From Pedobacter psychrotolerans (lineage in GTDB: Bacteria; Bacteroidota; Bacteroidia; Sphingobacteriales; Sphingobacteriaceae): 64,000 nt of DNA. This document shows, one piece after another, positions 17,084 to 25,378 of this stretch; the first letter of the stretch is position 1; each line of letters opens with the position of its first letter. The DNA lies in the NCBI RefSeq assembly GCF_004340665.1, contig NZ_SLWO01000005.1, forward strand, positions 124,001 to 188,000, written 5' to 3'. The notes under the pieces were generated by a model, which was not told the origin of the DNA, did no database searches, and saw only the letters and a list, made by a program, of their open reading frames with translations. Made by a program: the position numbers and the translations under genes.

Positions 17084-18382
17084 ATGAAGAAAACAATTAG
17101 TATCTTTTGGTTCCGTCGTGATTTACGTCTGGAAGATAATGCCGCTTTATATCATGCTTTACGAGGTAAAAATCCGATTTTACCGATTTTTATTTTTGAT
17201 CAGAATATTTTAGATAAACTCGCAAAGGACGATGCCAGGATAACATTTATTTACCAGACTATTGAAGATTTAAAAAAGACACTTCATAAAAATGGATCTG
17301 ATTTATTGGTGAAATATGGCAAGCCTGAAACGGTATGGCCTGAGGTGTTAAAAGAATATGATGTTGCTGAAGTATATACCAATCATGATTATGAACCATA
17401 TGCCCGCGAGCGGGATGATAACATGGCAGAGTTTTTAAGGAGTGAAAATATTGAATTTAAGACTTTTAAGGATCAGGTTATTTTTGAGAAAGGAGAGATT
17501 TTAAAGGCTGATCAAACACCTTATACCGTTTTCACACCATATTATAAACAGTGGCACGCCAAACTGAATGACTTTTCCACGAAAGCTTACCCAACTAAAA
17601 AACATTTTAAAAATTTATTAGACATCAAACACCTGCCATTGCCCAGCCTGAAGGAAATGGGTTTTGAAGTAAGTAGATTGCAATTTCCAAAAATCGAATA
17701 TAAAAGTAAACTTGATGATTATGCAAAGGAACGCGATTTTCCGGCTGTAGAAGGTACTACTCGAATCGGTTTACATCTGCGTTTTGGAACCATCAGTATT
17801 CGTAAGTTAGCTAAAGATGCCATTGCCGCTAATTCTAATGTATGGCTTTCAGAACTGGCCTGGCGGGAATTTTACATGATGATTTTATGGCATTTTCCTT
17901 ATTCAGCCTCTGATTCTTTTAAAAAACAATACGATAAAATTAAATGGCGCAATGATGAAAAGGAATTTAAAGCCTGGTGCGAAGGAAATACGGGATATCC
18001 GATTGTTGATGCTGGAATGAGACAACTTAATGAAATCGGCTGGATGCATAACCGTGTACGCATGGTTACTGCAAGTTTTTTATCAAAGCACCTCTTAATC
18101 GATTGGCGATGGGGTGAAGCTTATTTCGCCAATAAGTTGCTGGATTATGAGATGGCAAGCAACGTGGGTGGATGGCAGTGGGCGGCTGGATCAGGTAATG
18201 ATGCTGCACCTTATTTCAGAGTCTTTAATCCTGAGTTACAGACCAAAAGATTTGATCCTAAATTCGAATACATTAAAAAGTGGGTACCAGAGTTTGGGAC
18301 AAAAAAATATGCCCAACCAATAGTTGAGCATAAATTTGCAAGGGAAAGGGTTTTAAAAGTTTTTAAAGAGGCGTTAAGTTAG
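17084..18382 (+). CDS. phr: deoxyribodipyrimidine (CPD) photolyase, class I
   Basis: This 432-residue flavoprotein uses light to split cyclobutane pyrimidine dimers. The N-terminal antenna domain begins FWFRRDLRLEDNAALYHAL. The FAD/DNA domain shows WREFYMMILWHFPYSA, GYPIVDAGMRQLNEIGWMHNRVRM and the LDYEMASNVGGWQWAAGSG segment. These fit class I CPD photolyases rather than the DASH type, so the window encodes two different photolyase-family proteins. It follows the TIGR01777 gene by 32 bases, a common partnership in Bacteroidota. Its stop overlaps the convergent lipoprotein stop by four bases, leaving no room for a terminator. Confidence 0.93.
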   Translation: MKKTISIFWFRRDLRLEDNAALYHALRGKNPILPIFIFDQNILDKLAKDDARITFIYQTIEDLKKTLHKNGSDLLVKYGKPETVWPEVLKEYDVAEVYTNHDYEPYARERDDNMAEFLRSENIEFKTFKDQVIFEKGEILKADQTPYTVFTPYYKQWHAKLNDFSTKAYPTKKHFKNLLDIKHLPLPSLKEMGFEVSRLQFPKIEYKSKLDDYAKERDFPAVEGTTRIGLHLRFGTISIRKLAKDAIAANSNVWLSELAWREFYMMILWHFPYSASDSFKKQYDKIKWRNDEKEFKAWCEGNTGYPIVDAGMRQLNEIGWMHNRVRMVTASFLSKHLLIDWRWGEAYFANKLLDYEMASNVGGWQWAAGSGNDAAPYFRVFNPELQTKRFDPKFEYIKKWVPEFGTKKYAQPIVEHKFARERVLKVFKEALS

Positions 18383-19392
18383 TAACCAAAACCTGGAGCA
18401 TCAGGAACACCGCCAGTTGTAAACCGACCAGTTCCTGTAACAGAGCTACAGTACCCTGGAAAAGATGGCATATTATAAATAATTGGCCCCGTAACTCCTT
18501 GAATGGCATTAAAGCTTCCATTAAAACTATAAGAATTAGGTATTGATAAATTATGTGTACTAGTAAATTTCAAATTAACTCCATTTGAATAATAATCAGT
18601 TTCATTGGATCGCCATCCTCCAAATGTTTTTTTGAGCTCTTGAAGAACTACAAAATATAAACGACATGAACCAAATTCTACTAAGTTTGGTGGCGGAGTA
18701 TTTTCAACCCATAATTCAACATATAAACGTCTCTTATTATCTCCACTATAAAATAAATACTGCGATACCATTCCATTGCCAAATGCTGAATTACCTTGAG
18801 GCGGTGCCAATGATTGAGCGTTTCGAACTGACATAAGAAGTTTTTTAATTGGTAAAACTTTTATATCTGTTGAATTTTTTAGTTCAGATAGATTTTTATG
18901 AGCACCTGTATAAAGTATTAAACTGCTCTCGTTTGTATATTTTCTAAATTGATCTCCTATTTTTAATTCACCAGAATTATTAGTTATAATCGCCGAAAAT
19001 GGAGTTCCGAACTTATAAGTTAATGAGCTATCAGGTCTGATCGAGATTAAATCAGAATACTTCTTTTTAAACGAATTAAACGATTCGGAGCTATTTACAT
19101 TAGCATATTCATTTTGTGCTTTTAGATAAGTACTTCGGTAAGAACTAAATCCTACTAGTGTTTTTTCCCAAGCATCTAATTGATGAGGCGAATAATTAAT
19201 TATAATATTTTCTAAAGAATCAAAAGCTTTTTGATCTCTAAATTTCAAATAGCCATTCTCAATGCTAATAGCATTGGACAATGATTTATTCTCATTTACA
19301 CTTTCCACGACAGCATCCTTTTTACAGGAATAAATAGATAATACGCATATAGAAAGTAATACTATACACTTTAATTTTTTATTGTTTCTCAT
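18379..19392 (-). CDS. predicted lipoprotein, unknown function
   Basis: This 337-residue protein begins with a lipoprotein signal peptide whose lipobox is SIYSC (C22) followed by KKD, so it is probably anchored in the outer or inner membrane. The N-terminal half is helical and charged; the last 100 residues are rich in Asn, Ser, Gly and aromatic residues (SVTGTGRFTTGGVPDAPGFGY at the end) and may form a beta domain. I do not recognise a family. The gene overlaps the photolyase stop by four bases tail to tail. It precedes three FKBP-type lipoprotein genes on the same strand but is separated from them by 186 bases. Confidence 0.6.
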   Translation of the reverse strand: MRNNKKLKCIVLLSICVLSIYSCKKDAVVESVNENKSLSNAISIENGYLKFRDQKAFDSLENIIINYSPHQLDAWEKTLVGFSSYRSTYLKAQNEYANVNSSESFNSFKKKYSDLISIRPDSSLTYKFGTPFSAIITNNSGELKIGDQFRKYTNESSLILYTGAHKNLSELKNSTDIKVLPIKKLLMSVRNAQSLAPPQGNSAFGNGMVSQYLFYSGDNKRRLYVELWVENTPPPNLVEFGSCRLYFVVLQELKKTFGGWRSNETDYYSNGVNLKFTSTHNLSIPNSYSFNGSFNAIQGVTGPIIYNMPSFPGYCSSVTGTGRFTTGGVPDAPGFGY

Positions 19393-19421
19393 ATTTTATT
19401 TGTAAACTTTACCTTACATAG

Positions 19422-19429
19422 CAAACATA
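19422..19429 (-). promoter_or_regulatory. putative -7 element of the lipoprotein gene
   Basis: TATGTTTG on the minus strand fits TAnnTTTG, 29 bases before the ATG. No -33 element at good spacing was seen. Confidence 0.3.
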
Positions 19430-19578
19430 CAACTAAATATTTAGTAATAAGAAATTATTTAATCTTTGTCAAAAAGCACCAAAACATTAATTTAATATTT
19501 AAAAAAAATACCAAACTTACTAGTTGAGCATAATTATTAGAACTAAAAGAATGTGAAGTATTTAAAAAGAGATACTAT

Positions 19579-20445
19579 TTAATTAGTAACGCTTACAATT
19601 TCAATATCGAAATCTAAAGGCGTTGTTCCATTTCCTAAATCAGCGGGAATAATTAAACGAAGTTTTCCTCCAGCAGTTACTTTGCCTGGTAAAATTAATT
19701 GCCAACCTTTATATAATTCAAATAAAGAGCTAGTTATTTGACTTGATGATTGTGCTATTTCGGTACCATCCAAATACCTAACTACATAGTTTACTACTAT
19801 TGTAGAGTTTAAATTTATAGCATCAGTTCCAGTTCCTGGAGTTATAATACTGTAACGAGCTCTTGATTCATCTTTAATTACAGTTAAATTATTATTTGAA
19901 ATAAATTTATTAATTTCTAATTCGTCAATTTCATGTCTTTTGGATTGTGAGTAAATACCTAAATCAACAAGGATGTTTGCATTTGATTCAATATTTAAGC
20001 TGCTAATGCCATTTTTACCAAAAGCAAGATTAGAAGGCATGATTAAAGTTGCTTTCCCACCTCTATTTAATTTTGTAAGCACCTCTCTAATTGGAGTTAA
20101 CAAATATTGTGTCTGGTTGAAAGTAAATCTGTCCGTATAACCTAAAAAATTACTAGGAATCATTAGATCGGTAGATTGATAAAAAACAGTTCCTGATAAA
20201 GTTCTAAAACTATATGAATAATATACAGAATCTGAATTTTTTACGGCGGCACCAGAACCTTGTGCACTTATATTATAGTAATAGCCCGTTGCATCTTTAG
20301 TATATTTGACATTGCTTGCTTTGATAAAAGTCTGAATTGCGGCATCATCAACCGTTTCGATTGAATCATATTCTTTTTCGCAAGCGCTGAAAAGTACTGT
20401 AGCCAATAAACCTAAGCAAAGGCCAAGTTTGGTAAATTTGTTCAT
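19579..20445 (-). CDS. double-domain FKBP-like lipoprotein, degenerate
   Basis: This 288-residue lipoprotein (lipobox LFSAC, C21) contains two tandem FKBP-like regions, about residues 50-165 and 180-288. Each keeps parts of the fold (GWQLILPGKVTAGGKLRLIIP; LNRGGKATLIMPSNLAFG), but key residues of the prolyl isomerase pocket are diverged, so catalysis is doubtful. It probably acts in the periplasm as a chaperone-like protein. Its ATG follows the stop of the previous FKBP gene directly (TAGATG), which implies translational coupling in a three-gene operon. Confidence 0.75.
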   Translation of the reverse strand: MNKFTKLGLCLGLLATVLFSACEKEYDSIETVDDAAIQTFIKASNVKYTKDATGYYYNISAQGSGAAVKNSDSVYYSYSFRTLSGTVFYQSTDLMIPSNFLGYTDRFTFNQTQYLLTPIREVLTKLNRGGKATLIMPSNLAFGKNGISSLNIESNANILVDLGIYSQSKRHEIDELEINKFISNNNLTVIKDESRARYSIITPGTGTDAINLNSTIVVNYVVRYLDGTEIAQSSSQITSSLFELYKGWQLILPGKVTAGGKLRLIIPADLGNGTTPLDFDIEIVSVTN

Positions 20446-20937
20446 CTAATTTGAAACTTCTGTAAGTGTGATATTAAAATCTAGTATAGAATTGGCAGGA
20501 ATACTGGTACCTTGTGCCGTATTTCCATAGCCATAATAGGAAGGTATAATTAACCTGATTTTCCCTCCCTTTTGAATTTTCGGAATTCCAATTTGCCATC
20601 CGGCAATGATCCCGCCTAATGTAAATGTAATTGGATTTCCTTTTGAGCTGTCAAAAATAGTTCCGTTAAGTAGTCTACCTTCGTAATCAGCTGTAATTCT
20701 GGTATTGTTAGTATAGCTGATACTTCCTGTTCCTGGCTCAATAATCTGGTAAAAAACGCCAGATTGATCTTTAACAGCCTGAATGTTATTGGCATTTATA
20801 AAAGCCCTGATAGCAGTAGTATCTATGGTAAACTGTGGTGCAGGATCATAAGTTTCGAACGCCTCGTTTTTATTACAAGCAGCAAAGCAACCCGTAAGGC
20901 AAACCAACATTACAATATATCTGAACTTTAGCATCAT
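20446..20937 (-). CDS. FKBP-type peptidyl-prolyl isomerase lipoprotein
   Basis: This roughly 163-residue lipoprotein carries a short signal peptide ending in GCFAAC and one FKBP domain with YEGRLLNGTIFDSS, GWQIGIPKIQKGGKIRLIIP and YYGYGNTAQ, the usual active-site segments. It should catalyse proline cis-trans isomerisation in the periplasm. Start choice is uncertain: an upstream ATG at 20991 would give an 18-residue longer, strongly basic leader, while the start at 20937 (MMLKFRYI) matches the MLKF start of the paralogue upstream. It is the middle gene of three related ones on this strand. Confidence 0.85.
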   Translation of the reverse strand: MMLKFRYIVMLVCLTGCFAACNKNEAFETYDPAPQFTIDTTAIRAFINANNIQAVKDQSGVFYQIIEPGTGSISYTNNTRITADYEGRLLNGTIFDSSKGNPITFTLGGIIAGWQIGIPKIQKGGKIRLIIPSYYGYGNTAQGTSIPANSILDFNITLTEVSN

Positions 20938-21021
20938 TGGCAAAAATAAGCTTTTAATACGGTTGCGCCAATTTTTAACCAATTTTAACATTCCAGATAA
21001 AATCCAGTCAGCGTACTAAAG

Positions 21022-21468
21022 TTATTTAGCATCTGATAGTTGAATCGTAAAATCCAATACAGAATTCCCCGGAATCGGACCGGTGGCACTGCTTCCATAA
21101 CCAAGACCTGGAGGAATAATTAACCTGATCTCGCCACCTTTCTGAATTTTCGGAATGCCGATTCTCCAGCCTTGAATTAATTGTGAAAGCACAAAAGTTT
21201 GTTCTTTACCACCACCATTGTCAAACACACTACCATCCAGCAATCTGCCTTCGTATTTGATCGTGATACTTGTATTTGCGGGATAAGTAAAGGTTCCACT
21301 TCCTGGTTTGATGATTTGATAATATAATCCAGAAGCATCTTTAGTGGCTGGGATATTATTCTTCTCAATAAAATTGGTAATTTGCTTATCTGAATCTTCA
21401 TCCTTCTTACAGGAATTTAGCGCCAAAGCCAGAAAAAATAAAATAGTGAGTTGTTTAAATTTAAGCAT
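21022..21468 (-). CDS. FKBP-type peptidyl-prolyl isomerase lipoprotein
   Basis: This 148-residue lipoprotein (lipobox ALNSC, C19, followed by KKDED) has a single well-preserved FKBP domain: YEGRLLDGSVFDNGGG, QGWRIGIPKIQKGGEIRLIIPP and LGYGSSATGPIPGNSVLDF. It is expected to be an active periplasmic prolyl isomerase. It is the first gene of a three-gene set of paralogues with decreasing conservation downstream, a pattern of tandem duplication followed by divergence. Confidence 0.9.
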   Translation of the reverse strand: MLKFKQLTILFFLALALNSCKKDEDSDKQITNFIEKNNIPATKDASGLYYQIIKPGSGTFTYPANTSITIKYEGRLLDGSVFDNGGGKEQTFVLSQLIQGWRIGIPKIQKGGEIRLIIPPGLGYGSSATGPIPGNSVLDFTIQLSDAK

Positions 21469-21560
21469 CCGTAAAAATAGGGTTTAAATGCATAACTCTA
21501 CCTATTTCAGGATTGATTGATTACAAAAAGTATAACTCATAAAGCTCTTTAAATTAAAAC

Positions 21561-21611
21561 AAAAAAAAGGTTTAGCGCACAGGATATATCCATCCCATAC
21601 GCCAAACCTTT
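21561..21611 (-). terminator. terminator of the acyl-CoA dehydrogenase gene
   Basis: AAAGGTTTAGCG (21566-21577) pairs with CGCCAAACCTTT (21600-21611) with one mismatch. On the minus strand the stem is followed by a run of T (21568-21561), 21 bases after the gene's stop. Confidence 0.7.
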
Positions 21612-21631
21612 AAATGCTAATTGCTAAAAAG

Positions 21632-23425
21632 CTAAAAAATATATTTATTTGCTTCAACTAACTGTTGTGCCACTCTTTGGCGTGCATCTTTTACGTTAAA
21701 AGGCTCTAATTTAGTAAATCTGCGTAAACCCACTAACATCATACGTTGCTCATCACCTTCTGCAAAAGCCCAAAGCGCTTCTTTACCAGCTTTGGCTATC
21801 CCATCCACCGCTTCAACCATATAAATTCTGAGTAAATCTAACTGACCTGCTGTAGCCTCCTCACCTTTTGTCGCCACCAACTTTTCTGTTCTTAGTAAAG
21901 CAGATTCCAGCACATAAACATAACCTGCCATATCAGCAATATTCATCAGGATTTCCTGCTCTTTGCTTAATGTCATCATGAGTTTTTGCACGGCGGCACC
22001 AGCAACCATTAAAGTTGCTTTTTTAAGGTTAGCCAATACCTTTTTCTCCGCAGCAAATAACGTAGTGTCTTCTTCTCCAAAATCAGGGATGCTCATTAAT
22101 TCGGCTGCCACTGCTGTTGCCGGCCCCATCAAATCGAGTTCCCCTTTCATGGCACGTTTCAACATCATATCAACTGTTAACAATCGATTGATTTCATTCG
22201 TTCCCTCAAAAATTCTATTGATCCGGGCATCACGATAGGCCCTGTCCATCGGTGCATCGGCACTAAAGCCCATACCACCATAAATCTGAACACCTTCATC
22301 CACTGTATAATCCAGCGCTTCGGAACCCCAGACTTTTAAAATCGCACATTCAACCGCAAACTGCTCTACAGATTTTAACCTGGCTTTACCAGATTCCATT
22401 CCACCAGCAACCAGTTGGTCATAAGTATCATCGATATTCTGTCCAGCCCTGTAATTTGCCGCATCAACAGCATATAGTTTTGATGCAATCTCTGCAATTT
22501 TGAAACGAATGGCACCGTATTTTGAAATCGGGCGACCAAACTGACTGCGTTCATTCGAATAATTAATGGCTGTATTTAGTGTTGCTTTAGAAGCACCAAT
22601 TGCTGCTGCAGATAATTTAATTCGTCCGATATTTAAAATGTTTACTGCGATTTTAAAACCATTTTCCCGATCGCTCAGCATATTCTCTACAGGCACAGGA
22701 CAATCATTAAAGAAAACCTGACGGGTTGATGAACCCTTGATTCCCATTTTATGCTCTTCAGGGTTCATGGTGATACCACCAAAATCTTTCTCTACAATAA
22801 AGGCAGTTAAATTTTTATCATCATCTATTTTGGCAAAAACAATGAAAATATCTGCAAAACCACCATTCGTGATCCACATTTTTTGTCCGTTGATAATGTA
22901 ATGTTTACCATCTTCACTCAACTTTGCCTTGGTTTTTCCAGAGTTTGCATCCGAACCTGAATTTGGTTCAGTTAGGCAATAAGCCGCTTTCCATTCACCA
23001 GAACCTAACTTTGGAATGTATTTAGCTTTTTGCTCTTCATTACCATAATAGAGGATTGGCAAAGTGCCGATTCCGGTATGCGCAGAAAGTGCCACAGCAA
23101 AAGAGTGACCTGCGCCCACAACATCAGCAACCAACATCGAAGTATTAAAGTTTTTACCAAAACCGCCATATTCTTCTGGAACAGAAACACCTAAAATTCC
23201 CAACTCACCAGCTTTAGTTAAAAGGGTTGGCATTAATTCAGGATCTTCCTGCTTATCAATTTTATCTAAGTTAGGGTAAACTTCAGCTTCCAGAAAATCA
23301 CGACAAGTTTGCGCAATCATCTGCTGCTCTTCATCAAATTCTTCAGGGATAAATACATCCTGGTAAATGGTTTCCTTAATTAAGAATTCACCACCTTTAA
23401 TTGTTTTTTTTTCTGCTGTTTCCAT
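21632..23425 (-). CDS. acyl-CoA dehydrogenase
   Basis: This 597-residue FAD enzyme introduces the trans-2 double bond in fatty acyl-CoA during beta-oxidation. The N-terminal helical domain starts near residue 25, the middle beta domain has AAYCLTEPNSGSDANS and MWITNGG, and the C-terminal domain includes RSQFGRPISKYGAI and QIYGGMGFSADAPMDRAYRD with the FEGTNEIN segment that holds the catalytic glutamate. A C-terminal extension of about 160 residues beyond the usual 380-430 is typical of the longer bacterial type. It is the last of the MarR-headed beta-oxidation genes; the four-helix-bundle element separates it from the thiolase gene. Confidence 0.93.
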   Translation of the reverse strand: METAEKKTIKGGEFLIKETIYQDVFIPEEFDEEQQMIAQTCRDFLEAEVYPNLDKIDKQEDPELMPTLLTKAGELGILGVSVPEEYGGFGKNFNTSMLVADVVGAGHSFAVALSAHTGIGTLPILYYGNEEQKAKYIPKLGSGEWKAAYCLTEPNSGSDANSGKTKAKLSEDGKHYIINGQKMWITNGGFADIFIVFAKIDDDKNLTAFIVEKDFGGITMNPEEHKMGIKGSSTRQVFFNDCPVPVENMLSDRENGFKIAVNILNIGRIKLSAAAIGASKATLNTAINYSNERSQFGRPISKYGAIRFKIAEIASKLYAVDAANYRAGQNIDDTYDQLVAGGMESGKARLKSVEQFAVECAILKVWGSEALDYTVDEGVQIYGGMGFSADAPMDRAYRDARINRIFEGTNEINRLLTVDMMLKRAMKGELDLMGPATAVAAELMSIPDFGEEDTTLFAAEKKVLANLKKATLMVAGAAVQKLMMTLSKEQEILMNIADMAGYVYVLESALLRTEKLVATKGEEATAGQLDLLRIYMVEAVDGIAKAGKEALWAFAEGDEQRMMLVGLRRFTKLEPFNVKDARQRVAQQLVEANKYIF

Positions 23426-23440
23426 TGTTTTAGTATCTAG

Positions 23441-23600
23441 TAGCGAGTATCAAGTATCAAGACTGGGCTCGAAAACCGGACATCACTAAGTTTTATTGTT
23501 TAGTAACGAGTATTAAGCATCAAGACTGGGCTCGAAAACCGGATGTAACCAAATATCTATTAGCGAGTATCAGGTATCAAGACTGGTTCAAAACTGGAAT
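23441..23600. repeat. three direct copies of a ~40-bp repeat
   Basis: Copies start at 23441, about 23503 and 23561. Each combines a GCGAGTATCAAGTATCAAGA-like part with a CTGGGCTCGAAAACCGGA-like part. The third copy also forms a short hairpin (GTATCAAGA/TCTTGATAC). A fourth copy is at 25271-25310. All lie in non-coding DNA of the beta-oxidation cluster. Confidence 0.8.
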
Positions 23601-24063
23601 CTTGATACTTTCTTCATATTTTAATACTCTTATCTAATGCATAAATCATTTTTTGTATCTCAGTTGTTTTTTCAATCAAACTTGTCGATAAATTATCATC
23701 AAGTAATTCTAATCGATTTGAAATAATTAGCTGTGTTTCTAATTCAAAAGCTGAACCTTGGCTTATATTCAAGAAATATTTAAATTGAGCACTACTTCCT
23801 CTCCCCGAACCTTCGGCAATATTCGAAGAAACCGAAACGGAGCACCTCTTCATTTGTGATATCAAACCATACTTTTCATCATTTGGTAAAAGTGAAGTCG
23901 CTTTATAAACTTCAACTGCAAGTTCAATCGATTTTTGCCAGACCTTTAAATCTTTAAAATTGTGCATGTTTTAATCATATTAAGATTAGAGTAAATATTT
24001 GGGATGGAATTCTTTTAGGGATGATTATTTCCTATCGGTATTCAATCTTGATACTTGCTACTC
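23445..24063. mobile_element. inverted-repeat-bounded element carrying a four-helix-bundle gene
   Basis: GAGTATCAAGTATCAAGA at 23445-23462 and TCTTGATACTTGCTACTC at 24046-24063 are reverse complements at 17 of 18 bases. They enclose the four-helix-bundle gene and the direct repeats, between the thiolase and acyl-CoA dehydrogenase genes. The layout resembles an intervening-sequence element or a small non-autonomous mobile unit. Mobility is inferred; no target duplication was identified. Confidence 0.45.
23614..23967 (-). CDS. four-helix bundle protein (S23/IVS-type)
   Basis: This 117-residue protein matches the four helix bundle family first found in intervening sequences of 23S rRNA genes and related to the Avd proteins of diversity-generating retroelements. 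The family signature FKDLKVWQKSIELAVEVYK starts the protein, and the IAEGSGRGS turn follows the second helix. Four amphipathic helices cover nearly the whole length. The basic surface suggests nucleic-acid binding, but no function is established for free-standing copies. It sits within a beta-oxidation gene cluster, where it has no metabolic logic, and is flanked by inverted copies of an 18-bp repeat. This supports insertion as a unit. Confidence 0.88.
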   Translation of the reverse strand: MHNFKDLKVWQKSIELAVEVYKATSLLPNDEKYGLISQMKRCSVSVSSNIAEGSGRGSSAQFKYFLNISQGSAFELETQLIISNRLELLDDNLSTSLIEKTTEIQKMIYALDKSIKI

Positions 24064-24078
24064 ATATCTTGATACAAA

Positions 24079-25254
24079 TTACAACAATTCAAAAATCCCC
24101 GCTGCACCTTGTCCGGTACCTACGCACATGGTAACCATGCCATATTTTTTATTCTGTCTTTTCAATTCATTCATCATCTGAACGGTTAGTTTTGCACCGG
24201 TGCATCCAAGCGGATGGCCCAAAGCAATAGCACCACCATTTACATTAATAATGTCTGGATTTAAATCAAGTGTTCTGATAATGGCTAAAGATTGAGAAGA
24301 AAAAGCCTCATTCAATTCAATTAAATCAATATCAGATTGTTGTAAACCAGCTTGTTTCAATGCCTTTGGAATGGCCTCAATTGGCCCTATACCCATAATT
24401 CTTGGAGGTACGCCGGCAACGCTATAACTAACTAATCTGGCGATTGGCTCTGCATTCAATTCTTTCATTTTCTTTTCAGAAACGACCAAAACAAATGCCG
24501 CTCCGTCAGAAGTTTGAGATGAGTTACCCGCAGTTACACTTCCAACAGCATCGAATACAGGCTTTAATTTTGACAGTTTTTCTAAAGTGGTATCAGCTCG
24601 TGGTCCCTCATCGGTATCTACCACATAAGAACGTGTTTTCTTTTTCAGGTTTTCATCCAGATAGTTTTCATTTATCGTGATAGGCAAAACACCGTCTTTT
24701 AAATGTCCGTTTTTGATAGCATGAATAGCTTTTTCATGAGATTTTAGTGCAAAGGCATCCTGATCGTCACGACTAACCTTATATTCTTTGGCTACGGCTT
24801 CGGCAGTTAAACCCATGCCCCAATACCATTCCGGATTATTTTTCGCTACTTCAGCATTCGGAACAAGCTTCCAGCCACCAAATGGCATTCCACTCATTAC
24901 TTCCACACCACCAGCGATGATACAATCTGCCATGCCAGCCTTAATTTTCGCTACGGCAGTCGCGATGGTATCCAATCCGGATGCACAATAACGGTTTACA
25001 GTAACGCCGGGAACTTTATCAGTATCTAAACCCATCAGCGAAATCATCCGGCCAATATTTAAGCCCTGTTCTGCTTCCGGTGTAGCATTACCTACAATCA
25101 CATCATCAATTTGTTCCTTATCTAAATTTGGAACTGATGCCACCAAAGCCCTGATCACTTCTGCAGCAAGATCATCTGCCCTCGTAAAACGGAATACGCC
25201 CCGTGGTGCTTTACCAACTGCTGTGCGATATCCGGCTATAATATATGCTTCCAT
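24079..25254 (-). CDS. acetyl-CoA acyltransferase (thiolase)
   Basis: This 391-residue thiolase cleaves 3-ketoacyl-CoA to acetyl-CoA and a shortened acyl-CoA. The nucleophile is C90 (VNRYCASGLD), and the C-terminal active-site motifs GHPLGCTGAK and CVGTGQGAAG supply the catalytic His and second Cys. I chose the ATG at 25254 (MEAYIIAGYRTAVG); a longer frame from 25317 only translates the intergenic repeat (LILDTRYLILIK) and has no homology logic. It lies between the fused dehydrogenase/hydratase gene and the four-helix-bundle element and would form the trifunctional complex with the former. Confidence 0.95.
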   Translation of the reverse strand: MEAYIIAGYRTAVGKAPRGVFRFTRADDLAAEVIRALVASVPNLDKEQIDDVIVGNATPEAEQGLNIGRMISLMGLDTDKVPGVTVNRYCASGLDTIATAVAKIKAGMADCIIAGGVEVMSGMPFGGWKLVPNAEVAKNNPEWYWGMGLTAEAVAKEYKVSRDDQDAFALKSHEKAIHAIKNGHLKDGVLPITINENYLDENLKKKTRSYVVDTDEGPRADTTLEKLSKLKPVFDAVGSVTAGNSSQTSDGAAFVLVVSEKKMKELNAEPIARLVSYSVAGVPPRIMGIGPIEAIPKALKQAGLQQSDIDLIELNEAFSSQSLAIIRTLDLNPDIINVNGGAIALGHPLGCTGAKLTVQMMNELKRQNKKYGMVTMCVGTGQGAAGIFELL

Positions 25255-25270
25255 TTTTATTAGTATTAAG

Positions 25271-25361
25271 TAGCGAGTATCAAGTATCAAGACATGGCTC
25301 GAAACTGGAATCGCCAATTTATTTATTTTAAATCTGTCAGGAATCTTGATACTTGATACTC
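25271..25361. repeat. perfect 18-bp inverted repeat ('empty' counterpart of the 23.4-24.1 kb element)
   Basis: GAGTATCAAGTATCAAGA (25275-25292) and TCTTGATACTTGATACTC (25344-25361) are exact reverse complements around 51 bases. The left side (25271-25310) is a fourth copy of the 40-bp repeat. No ORF lies inside, unlike the related unit around the four-helix-bundle gene. Confidence 0.85.
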
Positions 25362-25378
25362 ATATCTCGATACTCCAT

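Noticed and set aside
23441..23600. 40-bp repeats as a CRISPR array
   Set aside because: Copies are imperfect, spacers are only about 20 bases, and no cas gene is present.
24079..25317. Longer thiolase start at 25317
   Set aside because: The extra 21 residues only translate the intergenic repeat; the thiolase fold begins at the ATG at 25254.
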